A stretch of 64,000 nt of DNA from Roseobacter sinensis (GTDB taxonomy: Bacteria; Pseudomonadota; Alphaproteobacteria; Rhodobacterales; Rhodobacteraceae). Below, piece after piece: positions 37,656 through 47,250 of the stretch. Every line of letters starts with the position of its first letter. Position 1 is the stretch's first letter. The stretch spans positions 411,218-475,217 of the forward strand of contig NZ_JALIEB010000002.1 of assembly GCF_025755255.1 (NCBI RefSeq), given 5' to 3'. Both the position numbers and the translations under genes were made by a program. The notes below the pieces were generated by a model. The model saw only the letters and a program-made list of their open reading frames with translations. It ran no database searches and had not been told where the DNA came from.

Positions 37656-39736
37656 GGCGCCTTGTTCAGATCGTCGAAACAGCGTCCCTCGGCGGCGAGC
37701 TGCCGCAAAAGCGGCGCCGGCTGCCAGAAGAAGTCATCCTCCCTGGCATAGGTTTCGATATCCGCAAGCACCGTGTCGACGCCCTGCAAATCCGCCCATT
37801 TCAGTGGCCCGCCGTGATAGCGCGGAAAGCCGTAGCCGAAGAGCAGCACCATATCCACGTCCAGGGGCCGCCGCGCGATGCCTTCGCCGACGATCTTCGC
37901 CGCCTCGTTGACCATCGCCGCCATGTAGCGACGCTGGATCTCTTCGGGTGAAAAGCCGCGCGGGGTGATACCGCGCTCCGCCCGTTCGGCCATCACCAGC
38001 TCCATGACCTCCGGGTTGGGCTCAACCGATCCGGCGTCGTAGAGATAGAACCCTTTGCCGGTCTTGCGCCCGAACTCCCCCGCCTCGCAGAGCGTGTCGG
38101 GATAGCGCCCGACCCGTTCGCGCGGGTCGCGCGTGGGTGCCAGGCGCTTGCGCATCGCCCAGGCAATATCGAGACCCGCCAGATCGGAGACGGCAAACGG
38201 CCCCATGGCAAAGCCGAAGTCCGTCAGCGCTGCGTCGATCTCGAAGGGCGTGGCCCCGTCGAGCACCATGTGATCCGCCGCCGTGCGATAGGCGCGCATG
38301 ATCCGGTTGCCGATGAACCCGTCGCAGACGCCCGAGCGCACGGCCACCTTGCCCATGCGCTTGCCCAGCGCAAACCCGGTGGCCACGACGTCCGGCACGG
38401 TCTGATCGGGAACAACAACTTCGAGAAGCTTCATGACATGCGCGGGCGAAAAGAAATGCAGCCCGATCACATCCGAAGGCCGCGATGTCTGTGCTGCGAT
38501 CTCACCTATGTCGAGATATGAGGTGTTGGTGGCCAGAACGGCGCCGGGTTTGCAGACCGCGTCGAGCTCGGCAAAGACCGCCGTCTTCACCGCCATATCC
38601 TCGAAAACCGCTTCGATCACCAGATCGACATCCGCGAGGGCTGCGTAGTCCGTGACCACCTCCAGCGCCTGCCCGAGCAGCGCGTCGTGCCGCTCCTGCG
38701 TCAGCTTGCCCCGGTTCAGCGCGCCGTCGAGATTTCCCGCGATCCGCGCGCGCGCGGCCTCGGCGGCGGTCTGGCCGCGCTCGACCAAGACGACCGACAG
38801 GCCGGCGAGCAGCGCCGAGGTGGCGATCCCCGCCCCCATGGTCCCGCCCCCAATCACACCCACGGCCTCGACGGCGCGGGGCGCCACGCTCGCCAGTTCG
38901 GACAGGTTGCTCACCGCGCGTTCAGAAAAGAAGGCGTGGATCATGCCTTGCCGCTGATCGGTCGCCATGAGCTCCTGGAAGATCCGCCGTTCCGCCGCCA
39001 GACCATCGGCGAAGGGCAGCTCGGCGCTGGCCTGCACTGCGCGGACAGCCTGCGCTGGCGACAGCTGTCCGCGACCCTTTTTCAACACCTTCGCATAGGT
39101 CGCATCCCAGTCGATGGGCGCGGGCGCGGGCATCTCGCTGACAGGTCGGCGTGCAGCGCCACTCGCCAGAAGCGCCTGCGCACAGGCCAGCCCAACCGCT
39201 TGCGGATCGCCTGCCTCGACCCGGTCGATGATACCGAGGCGCGCGGCTTCGTCCGCCGGGACATGCCGGCCGCTGGTGATCACCTCGACCGCCGCCTTCG
39301 CCCCGGTCAGCCGCGGCAGCCGCTGGGTGCCGCCCGCGCCCGGGATCAGTCCGAGATGCACCTCGGGCAGCCCGATGCGCGCCTCGGGCTGTGCGATCCG
39401 GTAATGCGCCGACAGCGCCACCTCCAGACCGCCGCCCAGGCTGACGCCATGCATCGAGGCCACGACCAGAAGCGGCGAGGCCTCGATCCGGTCGCACAGA
39501 TCGGGCAAATGCGGCTCCCGCGGTGGCTTGCCGAACTCCTTGATGTCCGCACCCGCGATGAAGGCCCGCCCGTCACCGACGATCAGCACGGCCCGCACCC
39601 CGGGGTCGGCTTCGGCACGGTCCATGCCCTGCATCAGCGCTTGCCGCACCGCCTGGCTCAAGGCGTTCACCGGCGGGTTTTGAAGACGCAGCACCGCCAC
39701 TGCGCCATGGGTTTCATACGCAACCATGTCAGTCAT
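37646..39736 (-). CDS. fadJ: Multifunctional enoyl-CoA hydratase / 3-hydroxyacyl-CoA dehydrogenase (FadJ-like)
   Basis: Beta-oxidation protein of 696 aa. The N-terminal crotonase domain (about residues 1-190; DRAEADPGVRAVLIVGDGRAFIAGADIKEF, oxyanion-hole region HGVSLGGGLEVAL, PEVHLGLIPGAGGTQRLPRL) is followed by an NAD-binding 3-hydroxyacyl-CoA dehydrogenase domain (from about 290; GVIGGGTMGAGIA, LATNTSYLDI, GLHFFSPAHVMKLLEVV) and its C-terminal helical domains (GNRIMRAYR). The thiolase partner is not adjacent. The start at 39736 has GAAGGG about 8 nt upstream. Confidence 0.93.
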   Translation of the reverse strand: MTDMVAYETHGAVAVLRLQNPPVNALSQAVRQALMQGMDRAEADPGVRAVLIVGDGRAFIAGADIKEFGKPPREPHLPDLCDRIEASPLLVVASMHGVSLGGGLEVALSAHYRIAQPEARIGLPEVHLGLIPGAGGTQRLPRLTGAKAAVEVITSGRHVPADEAARLGIIDRVEAGDPQAVGLACAQALLASGAARRPVSEMPAPAPIDWDATYAKVLKKGRGQLSPAQAVRAVQASAELPFADGLAAERRIFQELMATDQRQGMIHAFFSERAVSNLSELASVAPRAVEAVGVIGGGTMGAGIATSALLAGLSVVLVERGQTAAEAARARIAGNLDGALNRGKLTQERHDALLGQALEVVTDYAALADVDLVIEAVFEDMAVKTAVFAELDAVCKPGAVLATNTSYLDIGEIAAQTSRPSDVIGLHFFSPAHVMKLLEVVVPDQTVPDVVATGFALGKRMGKVAVRSGVCDGFIGNRIMRAYRTAADHMVLDGATPFEIDAALTDFGFAMGPFAVSDLAGLDIAWAMRKRLAPTRDPRERVGRYPDTLCEAGEFGRKTGKGFYLYDAGSVEPNPEVMELVMAERAERGITPRGFSPEEIQRRYMAAMVNEAAKIVGEGIARRPLDVDMVLLFGYGFPRYHGGPLKWADLQGVDTVLADIETYAREDDFFWQPAPLLRQLAAEGRCFDDLNKAPQT

Positions 39737-39804
39737 CTCTGGGACCCTTCGATGTGCAGACCGCGACCTTCAGGGTTTCGCAGAACCGGGCCAAGCGCAA
39801 GCCC

Positions 39805-40290
39805 TCAGCGCCGGTAGATGAAGCAGCGCCCCGGCACAGCACCCGCGGGCAAGGGCATCTCTTCGAGGTCATCGAAATACATCCGATCGCTCGACACCAT
39901 CAGCCCGCCGGGCGCCAGCAGCGGTGAGAGGACGGGCGAGATCCTGCGGGCGAAGAGATCGTTTTTCTCGGCGTTGTGGCCACCCAGATCGGCATGGATC
40001 AGCCGCGCGGTCGGACCGAACCGCACCAAGGCCTCGGGCAGCGTGTCGAAGACGTCGCCCAACAGCACCCGATCGTCCGGTGGTGTGCTGTCAGGGTGCG
40101 AGGCCACCGCGCGCTCGAAGACGTAGATATCGCGGGGCGGCAGAAGACTGCACAGGTGATGATAGGTCCGCCCGTTGCCAAGGCCCAGCTCGAAGACCGG
40201 GCCCGACATCTCGCCGACCAGCGCTGCCGCATGGTCCAGACAGGCCCGCTGCGACACCATGCGGTCAATGAAAAGGTCGAGGCGGCTCAT
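39805..40290 (-). CDS. Small class I SAM-dependent methyltransferase-like protein (paralogue of 57514)
   Basis: Protein of 161 aa with a Rossmann-like SAM motif PVFELGLGNGRTYHHL (about residues 31-46) followed by an acidic strand end (IYVFERAVASHP), a RLIHADLGGH motif and LLAPGGLMVSSD. It lacks extra substrate domains and is shorter than most methyltransferases. The start at 40290 has AAGGA 7 nt upstream. It is clearly related to the protein at 57514-57993: both begin MSRLD and share ELGLGNGRTY. It is divergent from the oligopeptide ABC importer. The substrate is unknown. Confidence 0.75.
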   Translation of the reverse strand: MSRLDLFIDRMVSQRACLDHAAALVGEMSGPVFELGLGNGRTYHHLCSLLPPRDIYVFERAVASHPDSTPPDDRVLLGDVFDTLPEALVRFGPTARLIHADLGGHNAEKNDLFARRISPVLSPLLAPGGLMVSSDRMYFDDLEEMPLPAGAVPGRCFIYRR

Positions 40291-40461
40291 CGGCGGGTCC
40301 TTTACAAATTCTTCACCTTCAGATGCCTCTTTTCGATCAAAATGAACAGAGCAAAGCCGCTCGCACATCTGCACGCTGGACGCGCGCAGCGAAATCGCGT
40401 TGACTGATTTGCAAGGGACGGCATTTTTGGGACGCATGCGCAACTGGGAAGAGACACCGAC

Positions 40462-42234
40462 GTGGTAACGCCGCTGCTTGATGTGCGCGATCTGAGCATC
40501 GGCTTCGGGTCGGCCCCCGCGATCGTGCGCGACGTCAGCTTTCAGGTCATGCCTGGCGAGACCGTGGCGCTTGTGGGCGAAAGCGGCTCGGGCAAGACGA
40601 TCACCTGCCGTTCGGTGCTGCGCATCCTGCCACCCACGGCCCGGATCGACAGCGGCGCGATCACCTTCACCGCGGGCGGACAAAGCTGCAACCTGCTGAC
40701 GGAGACGCGACGCATGATGCGCCAGATCCGCGGCAACCGCATCTCGATGATCTTTCAGGAGCCGATGCGCTCGCTCTCTCCGCTGCATCGCCTGGGCGAC
40801 CAGGTGGCCGAAGTCCTGCGGCTGCACCGCGACATGTCGAAGGCCAAAGCCAAGGCCCGCGTGCTGGAGACCTTTGTGCGCGTGGGCTTTCCGGAGCCTG
40901 CGCGGGTTTGGAAGTCCTACCCTTTCGAGATGTCGGGCGGCATGCGTCAACGCGCCATGATCGCTATGGCCATGGTCGCCAAGCCCGAGCTGCTGATCGC
41001 GGACGAGCCCACGACCGCCCTCGACGTGACGACCCAGGCTCAGGTTCTGGGGCTGATCAAGGATCTTCAGAAAGAGACCGGTATGGCGGTGATCCTCGTC
41101 ACCCATGATCTGGGCGTCGTCGCCAATATGGCCGAGCAGGTGGTGGTGATGAACAAGGGCCGCGTGATGGAGCGCGGGCCAGCGCCCGTTGTGCTCGGCG
41201 CACCGGCCCATGGCTATACCAGGAAGCTCTTCGCCGCTGCTCCTGCGATCCCCGAGGTTGCCGCACCGGCCCGCGCCCAGCCGGGCAACGATATCATCCT
41301 TGAATTGCGTGATGTGTCAAAGACCTACACGATGCGGGCAGGCGGATGGAGCCGGCCGGTCGGCATCACCGCCTGTCACGAGGTCAACCTTTCACTGGAG
41401 CGCGGCAAGACGCTGGCGGTGGTGGGCGAGAGCGGTTCGGGCAAGACCACCTGCGCGCGCATCGCCCTGGGGGCAGAGCTGCCTGACGCCGGCGGGCAGG
41501 TGCTCTTCCGCCCCAGTTCCAATGCCGATGTGGTGAAGATCCACGACATGAACAGCGAGGAGCGGGTGTGTTTTCAGCGTCAGGCGCAGATGGTCTTTCA
41601 GGACCCCTACTCCTCGCTCTCCCCGCGCATGCGCATCGGCCAGACACTGACCGAACCGATGGAGATTCACGGGCTCGGCAGCAAATCCGAACGCCGCGAG
41701 AAAGCCGCCGAGATGCTGCGCTGGGTCGGGCTCGATCCATCCATGCTCACCCGCTATCCGCACGCCTTCTCAGGCGGCCAACGGCAGCGTCTGTCGATTG
41801 CGCGGGCGCTCACGCTGGATCCGGTGCTGCTGGTCTGTGACGAACCCACCTCGGCGCTCGACGTCTCGGTGCAGGACCAGATCCTGTGCCTGCTGGAAAA
41901 CATACGAGACCGTATGGGTCTCAGCTATCTTTTCATCAGCCATGATCTGGCCGTGGTCGCGCGTATTGCCGATGAAGTCGCGGTGATGCGGCAGGGTGTG
42001 ATCGTTGAACAGGCGCCGCCCGATACGCTGTTCTACAACCCGCGGCACCCCTATACCCGCGCGCTGATCGCCGCCCAGCCCGAGCCGGATGTCAATCGAC
42101 CCATCGACCTGAAGCTCGTCGCCAAAGGCGCAGGCGCGCCGGGCAGCTGGCCCGAACCCTTCCGTTTCGAAGGCATCGCTGTCCCGGCCCTGACTGAACT
42201 GGAACCTGGCCACAAGGTGCGTTGCCATGTCTAG
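40462..42234 (+). CDS. Dipeptide/oligopeptide ABC transporter, fused double ATPase
   Basis: Two ABC ATPase domains in one 590-aa chain (DppD-DppF or YejF type). Both halves have Walker A GESGSGKT, signatures (MSGGMRQR; FSGGQRQR), Walker B (LLIADEP; LLVCDEP) and peptide-family C-terminal tails (GAPAHGYTRKLF; NPRHPYTRALIAAQP). A GTG start at 40462 has GGGAAGAG about 9 nt upstream. It is the first gene of an ATPase, binding protein, permease, permease operon and overlaps the next gene by 8 bp. Confidence 0.92.
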   Translation: MVTPLLDVRDLSIGFGSAPAIVRDVSFQVMPGETVALVGESGSGKTITCRSVLRILPPTARIDSGAITFTAGGQSCNLLTETRRMMRQIRGNRISMIFQEPMRSLSPLHRLGDQVAEVLRLHRDMSKAKAKARVLETFVRVGFPEPARVWKSYPFEMSGGMRQRAMIAMAMVAKPELLIADEPTTALDVTTQAQVLGLIKDLQKETGMAVILVTHDLGVVANMAEQVVVMNKGRVMERGPAPVVLGAPAHGYTRKLFAAAPAIPEVAAPARAQPGNDIILELRDVSKTYTMRAGGWSRPVGITACHEVNLSLERGKTLAVVGESGSGKTTCARIALGAELPDAGGQVLFRPSSNADVVKIHDMNSEERVCFQRQAQMVFQDPYSSLSPRMRIGQTLTEPMEIHGLGSKSERREKAAEMLRWVGLDPSMLTRYPHAFSGGQRQRLSIARALTLDPVLLVCDEPTSALDVSVQDQILCLLENIRDRMGLSYLFISHDLAVVARIADEVAVMRQGVIVEQAPPDTLFYNPRHPYTRALIAAQPEPDVNRPIDLKLVAKGAGAPGSWPEPFRFEGIAVPALTELEPGHKVRCHV

Positions 42235-44146
42235 ATTTGTCCTCTTTCTCTGTACCCTTTGCCTCGCGCTCGCTGCGCGCGCCGAGGGGCCGCCGCCATC
42301 GGAAAGCAGCTTCTGGAAGACCGAGGTCCAGAACGGCATCCTGCCGCCGGTGGCCGAGCGCCTGCCATCCGAACCGCTGGTGGTCGATCTTGAAGCCAAG
42401 GGCCGCAGCTACGGCGAACAGGGTGGGACCTTGCGCACACTGGTCTCTCGCTCGAAGGACGTGCGCCAGATGGTGGTCTATGGCTACGCGCGGCTGGTCG
42501 GCTATGACCACAACTACGAGCTTTACCCGGACATTCTGCGTGACATCGAGGTGGAAGAGGGGCGCAAGTTCACCCTGCACTTGCGCGACGGACACCGCTG
42601 GTCGGACGGCCACCCCTTCACCTCCGAGGATTTTCGCTACTACTGGGAACATGTAGCACTCAACCGCGAGCTCAGCCCGGCCGGGCCGCCGCAGAGCATG
42701 ATCGTCGATGGCGTGCTGGCGGACGTCAGCTTCCCGGACGAGACAACCGTGGTGATCGAATGGCCCACCGCAAATCCGCAGTTCTTGCAACTGCTGGCAC
42801 AGGCCAGCCCCTTTTTCATCTATCGCCCCGCGCATTATCTGAAACAATTCCACGCCGACTTCACGGACAAGACAACGCTGCGCCGCGCGATCAAGAAGGC
42901 CCGGGTGCGCACCTGGGCTGCGCTGCACAACGACCGTGACAATATGTACAAGTTCGACAACCCGGAGCTGCCGACCCTACAGCCCTGGATGAACGCCTCC
43001 GGCACGAAGTCGAGCCGTCATGTCTTCGTGCGCAATCCCTATTATCACCGGATCGACAAGCAGGGCGTGCAGCTTCCATACATCGACGTGGTTGAGATGA
43101 CGGTCGTGGGCGGCGGTCTGATTGCGGCCAAGGCCAACGCCGGCGAGGTGGATCTGCAGGCGCGCGGGCTGGACTTCCCGGATATCTCGATCCTGAAGAA
43201 GGGCGAGAGCGATGGCGCGGGCTATCGGACGCTGCTCTGGGCCAATGGCGCGGCGAGCCAGATCACCATCTACCCCAACCTCAACTTCGCCGATCCGGTC
43301 TGGCGCGACGTGATCCGCGATGTCCGCTTCCGCCGCGCCCTGTCACTGGGCATCGATCGGCGCATGATCAACCGCGCGCTCTACTTCGGGCTCGCCAAGG
43401 AAGGCGGCATGACCGCGCTGGCGCAAAGCCCGTTCTTTGACCCGGCCAACCTCTTTCGCTGGTCGATCTACTACCCCGCGAAGGCCAACGCATTGCTGGA
43501 TGAGATGGGCCTGACAGACCGCACGCCTGCCGGAATCCGAAAGCTGCCCGACGGCCGACCCATGGAATTCGTGATCGAGACCGCTGGCGAGCGGCAGGAG
43601 GTCGAGAATGCGCTGGCCATCGTCACCGACACCTGGCGCGAGATCGGCATCAAGCTGATCATGCGACCGCTCGACCGGGACATCCTGCGCAACCGGGTCT
43701 ATTCGGGTCTCAGCATGTCGGCTGTCTGGTACGGCTGGGACAACGGGCTGCCGCAGCCCTACACCCCGCCCGAATACCTCGCGCCGACGCATCAGGAGTT
43801 TTTCGCCTGGCCGAAATGGGGGCAGTACTACCAGACCGGCGGCGAGGTCGGCGAGCCGCCCGACATGCCCGCCGCCGAACGCCTCATGCAGCTCAGCTGG
43901 GACTGGGATCACACCGAAGACAGCGAGGCGCGGAGCGCGATCTGGCGCGAGATGCTGGAGATCCATGCCGAGCAGCAGTTTGGCATCGGTATCCTCGCGG
44001 AGGCCCCGCAACCTGTGGTGGTCTCCGAACGGCTACGCAACGTGCCCGACGAAGCGAAGTGGGCCTGGGACCCCGGGGCGCATTTCGGCATTCACCGCAT
44101 CGATGAGTTCTACTACGACGACCCGTTCCAGCAGCTCACCCAATGA
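42227..44146 (+). CDS. Oligopeptide-type ABC transporter substrate-binding protein
   Basis: Periplasmic SBP family 5 protein, 639 aa, with a Sec signal peptide (residues 1-19, ending AARA). The family block is LHLRDGHRWSDGHPFTSEDF, followed by RRALSLGIDRRMINRALYFG and PLDRDIL. It is longer than DppA (about 535 aa), resembling the YejA/large peptide-binding group. The stop overlaps the permease start (ATGA). The ligand may be a peptide or another peptide-like compound. Confidence 0.9.
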   Translation: MSRFVLFLCTLCLALAARAEGPPPSESSFWKTEVQNGILPPVAERLPSEPLVVDLEAKGRSYGEQGGTLRTLVSRSKDVRQMVVYGYARLVGYDHNYELYPDILRDIEVEEGRKFTLHLRDGHRWSDGHPFTSEDFRYYWEHVALNRELSPAGPPQSMIVDGVLADVSFPDETTVVIEWPTANPQFLQLLAQASPFFIYRPAHYLKQFHADFTDKTTLRRAIKKARVRTWAALHNDRDNMYKFDNPELPTLQPWMNASGTKSSRHVFVRNPYYHRIDKQGVQLPYIDVVEMTVVGGGLIAAKANAGEVDLQARGLDFPDISILKKGESDGAGYRTLLWANGAASQITIYPNLNFADPVWRDVIRDVRFRRALSLGIDRRMINRALYFGLAKEGGMTALAQSPFFDPANLFRWSIYYPAKANALLDEMGLTDRTPAGIRKLPDGRPMEFVIETAGERQEVENALAIVTDTWREIGIKLIMRPLDRDILRNRVYSGLSMSAVWYGWDNGLPQPYTPPEYLAPTHQEFFAWPKWGQYYQTGGEVGEPPDMPAAERLMQLSWDWDHTEDSEARSAIWREMLEIHAEQQFGIGILAEAPQPVVVSERLRNVPDEAKWAWDPGAHFGIHRIDEFYYDDPFQQLTQ

Positions 44147-45171
44147 TGTTTCTGCGCTACGCCATCTATCGGTTCATCACGATGCTGATCACCCTGTGGG
44201 TGGTGTCGATCCTGATCTTCGTGATCATCAACCTGCCGCCCGGCGACTACCTTTCCAACCAGATCGCCGAGCTGCGCGCCACCGGTCAGGCCGAAGGGGT
44301 GGCCAAGGCGGAGTTCCTGCGCACCGAATATGCGCTCGACCGCCCGATCTGGGAGCAATACCTCATCTGGGTGGGCATGGCACCCGGGCCGCAGGGCTGG
44401 TACGGGCTGATCCAGGGTAACTTCGGCTGGTCCTTCGAGTTCGACCGCCCCGTGAGCGAGGTCGTGGGCGACGCGCTGTGGCTCACGGTACTGGTGAACC
44501 TCGCGGCCGTGCTGTTCGTCTACATGGTTGCGTTGCCGCTTGGGGTGATCGCGGCGGCGAAATCCGAAACCTGGGTCGACTACACCGCCGCCTTCGTGGG
44601 CTATCTCGGCCTTGCGACACCCAATTTCCTGCTGGCACTCATGCTGTTCTACTACGGCAACAAATATTTCGACCTGCCTATCGGCGGGCTGATGGCGCCC
44701 GAGTTCGAGGGACAGCCGATGTCCTGGGAAAAGGTCAAATCGATCCTTGTGCACCTGATCGTGCCGACCTTCGTCATCGGGACCTCCGGGGCGGCGGCGA
44801 TGATGCAGCGCCTGCGCGCCAATATGCTCGACGAGCTCAGCAAACCCTACGTCGAGACCGCCAAGGCCAAGGGGCTCGGCCCCGCCAAGCTGCTCGCCAA
44901 ATACCCGCTGCGCATGGCCTTCAACCCTTTCGTGGCCGACATCGGCAACCTGCTGCCTGCCATGGTCTCGGGCTCCGTGCTCGTGTCCGTTGTGCTGGGG
45001 CTGCAGACCATTGGACCGTCGCTGCTGACCGCGCTGAAGTCCCAAGATCAGTTCCTCGCCGGCTTCGTGCTGATGTTCGTCGCCCTGCTCACCCTCATCG
45101 GCACGATGATCTCCGATCTGCTGCTGGTGCTGCTCGACCCGCGCATCCGCTACGGAGCCCGCGGCGGATGA
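44143..45171 (+). CDS. Oligopeptide-type ABC permease 1 (DppB/YejB-like)
   Basis: Six-helix permease, 342 aa. The N-terminal YAIYRFITMLITLWVVSILIFVIINLPPGD is the DppB signature, and the coupling loop is ETAKAKGLGPAKLLAKYPLRMAFNP. A long periplasmic insert after helix 1 is typical of this family. ATGA overlaps both upstream and downstream couple it to the binding protein and permease 2. Confidence 0.92.
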   Translation: MMFLRYAIYRFITMLITLWVVSILIFVIINLPPGDYLSNQIAELRATGQAEGVAKAEFLRTEYALDRPIWEQYLIWVGMAPGPQGWYGLIQGNFGWSFEFDRPVSEVVGDALWLTVLVNLAAVLFVYMVALPLGVIAAAKSETWVDYTAAFVGYLGLATPNFLLALMLFYYGNKYFDLPIGGLMAPEFEGQPMSWEKVKSILVHLIVPTFVIGTSGAAAMMQRLRANMLDELSKPYVETAKAKGLGPAKLLAKYPLRMAFNPFVADIGNLLPAMVSGSVLVSVVLGLQTIGPSLLTALKSQDQFLAGFVLMFVALLTLIGTMISDLLLVLLDPRIRYGARGG

Positions 45172-46322
45172 GACAGTTGCCCGACGGTCGTTACGTGGAC
45201 GAGGCTCCCTGGTCTGACGATCAGGACCTCTCCGCGCTCGAACGCTCGGACATGGACGCGCCCAACTGGGTGCTGGTCTGGCGCAAGTTCAAGCGGCATA
45301 AGCTGGGCCTGATCTCGGGCATCTTCCTGCTCTTGAGCTACGTCATGCTGCCTTTCGCAGGCTTCATCGCACCCTATACGCCGAATGAGCGCAGCTCGGA
45401 CTATCTCTACGCGCCGCCGCAATCCATCAACCTCTGGCACGAGGGGGAGTTCATCGGCCCCTTCGTCTACCCGACCCAGGCCACCGCCGATCTGGTGAAC
45501 TATCGCTGGACCTACGAGACTGACACGACGCGCCCCATGCCGCTGCAATTCTTTTGCGAAGGCGACACCTACAAGCTCTTCGGACTCATCCCATCAAACA
45601 CGCACCTTTTCTGCGCGCCCGAAGGCGCAACGGTCTTCCTCTGGGGGTCTGACCGGCTGGGACGGGATGTGTTCAGCCGCATTCTCTACGGCGCGCAGCT
45701 TTCGCTGACCGTGGGGCTCATCGGCATCACCGTCTCCTTTGCACTCGGCATCTTCTTCGGATCCATCGCAGGCTATTTCGGCGGCAGAACCGACTGGCTG
45801 ATCAACCGCGTGATCGAAATCCTGCGCTCTTTGCCGGAACTGCCCCTCTGGCTGGCGCTCTCGGCCGCAGTGCCGTCGAACTGGGGGCCGGTGGCGGTCT
45901 TCTTCATCATCTCGATCATCCTCGGCATCCTCGACTGGCCGGGGCTGGCGCGGGCAGTCCGAAGTAAATTCCTCTCGCTGAGAGAGGAGGAATACGTCCG
46001 CGCAGCAGAGATGATGGGGGCGAAGCCCGGTCGGGTGATCCGGCGGCACCTTCTGCCGAATTTCATGAGCCACCTCATCGCCTCGGCGACGCTTTCGATC
46101 CCGGCGATGATCCTGGGGGAAACCGCGCTCAGCTTCCTCGGCCTTGGGCTCCGTGCGCCCGCGGTGAGCTGGGGGGTGATGCTGAACGACGCGCAGAACC
46201 TCGCCAGCATCGAGATCTATCCTTGGACGGCGATCCCCATGCTGCCCATCATCTTCGTGGTGCTGGCCTTCAACTTCCTCGGTGACGGGCTGCGCGCCTC
46301 GCTCGACCCCTACAAAAGCTGA
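45168..46322 (+). CDS. Oligopeptide-type ABC permease 2 (DppC/YejE-like)
   Basis: Six-helix permease, 384 aa. WRKFKRHKLGLISG precedes helix 1, then GSDRLGRDVFSRILYGAQLSL, the coupling loop YVRAAEMMGAKPGRVIRRHLLPN and ETALSFLGLGLRAPAVSWGVML are DppC hallmarks. A large periplasmic insert (about residues 65-160, including two Cys) lies between helix 1 and the core, as in YejE-like proteins. The ATG at 45168 shares ATGA with permease 1; the open frame further upstream is not coding. Confidence 0.92.
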   Translation: MRQLPDGRYVDEAPWSDDQDLSALERSDMDAPNWVLVWRKFKRHKLGLISGIFLLLSYVMLPFAGFIAPYTPNERSSDYLYAPPQSINLWHEGEFIGPFVYPTQATADLVNYRWTYETDTTRPMPLQFFCEGDTYKLFGLIPSNTHLFCAPEGATVFLWGSDRLGRDVFSRILYGAQLSLTVGLIGITVSFALGIFFGSIAGYFGGRTDWLINRVIEILRSLPELPLWLALSAAVPSNWGPVAVFFIISIILGILDWPGLARAVRSKFLSLREEEYVRAAEMMGAKPGRVIRRHLLPNFMSHLIASATLSIPAMILGETALSFLGLGLRAPAVSWGVMLNDAQNLASIEIYPWTAIPMLPIIFVVLAFNFLGDGLRASLDPYKS

Positions 46323-46345
46323 TCCAGCGATCTTGGACTGAGCGG

Positions 46346-46819
46346 TCATTCGGTGTTCAACCGGTATTTGAGAAAGGTCGACCCGTCATAGTCTATCTCA
46401 TCCACAAACGTCGCCCCCAGCCTGTCGAGCGCGCCGAGGTTCTTGCGTGACGGAGGCAGCAGGAACGTCACGAACGGGATACGGTCGTCCGCGACGGCGA
46501 AATCCAGCGCTTTTTTGGAGATGCGCGCGCCCAGCCCAAATGAGGCTGGCGTGAGAACCAAACCGTAGTCCCACTCGTCTCCCTCCTTCTGAAAGCCACC
46601 CCAGCCGACATATGTGTTACCTGATAAGATCGCCCAGTGGCCAAGCCCATCGCGGCGCCAGCGCTCCTCCTTGGCGGCGATGAAGCTCGCCACAGCGGCG
46701 TCATCCCATTCAAATGTCAGAAGAGGCATGTGCTCTGCGACACGAGGGTCAGACATATGCGCGACAATCTCGGCCGGATCGATCTCGGGCAGTCTGGTGA
46801 ATGTGATCTCGGGTTTCAT
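46346..46819 (-). CDS. GNAT-family N-acetyltransferase
   Basis: Protein of 157 aa with a GNAT layout: an N-terminal strand (EITFTRLPEID), LGHWAILSGNTYVGWGGF, then the acetyl-CoA-binding segment LTPASFGLGARISKKALDFA and NLGALDRLGATFV. It is related to acyltransferases acting on amino or phosphorylated groups, but the acceptor is unknown. The start at 46819 is chosen because the homology begins there; no strong SD is visible. It is convergent with the peptide permease operon. Confidence 0.75.
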   Translation of the reverse strand: MKPEITFTRLPEIDPAEIVAHMSDPRVAEHMPLLTFEWDDAAVASFIAAKEERWRRDGLGHWAILSGNTYVGWGGFQKEGDEWDYGLVLTPASFGLGARISKKALDFAVADDRIPFVTFLLPPSRKNLGALDRLGATFVDEIDYDGSTFLKYRLNTE

Positions 46820-46906
46820 GTGGATGGCTATCTGGGGCTGTTTGACGCCTCCGATAGGCGAAGCCTGATGTCCAAACAACGGCAGATGGCACCCGCAACG
46901 TCGATT

Positions 46907-47164
46907 TCATCTAAATTTGGATGCCCGCCGGGGGGCCGGGCCCGTCATCGCTGTGCCGGTCGGCGGGGGTGTTCCACGCGGCATCGCCGCACCGACAAGA
47001 CGGGACAGGGCGGTGCGCAGGGAGGGGAGCCGCAACAGGGGCGCGCTGGCAAACCGCTTGCGCCGACGCAACTCAGCTTGCATTTCTGCAACATGATCAC
47101 GCTCCTTTTGATATTCCGTGGGCTTTGAGTATGCGTTAGGCAGGGGTTGGATCAGGGGCATCAT
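46907..47164 (-). CDS. Small basic hypothetical protein
   Basis: An 85-aa protein with an excellent SD (AAAGGAG, 7 nt before ATG) and a divergent arrangement with the LysR gene 86 nt away. It starts MMPLIQPLPNAYSKP; a charged helix with many Arg and Lys spans about residues 17-55, and the C-terminus is Pro/Thr-rich. No domain is recognised. The SD and placement suggest a real gene that the LysR protein may regulate. Confidence 0.5.
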   Translation of the reverse strand: MMPLIQPLPNAYSKPTEYQKERDHVAEMQAELRRRKRFASAPLLRLPSLRTALSRLVGAAMPRGTPPPTGTAMTGPAPRRASKFR

Positions 47165-47250
47165 GGGCCGTCTCCTTTCTGGGATGCCTCAGAGATAAAG
47201 CGCCGCTCCGCTGCCCATCAGCCCCCGTAACCGCAGGTGGACTTTCACAA

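Noticed and set aside
44478..45167. Upstream extension of the second peptide permease
   Set aside because: It is out-of-frame reading of permease 1, with arginine-rich low-complexity translation; the ATGA-coupled start at 45168 gives the family N-terminus.
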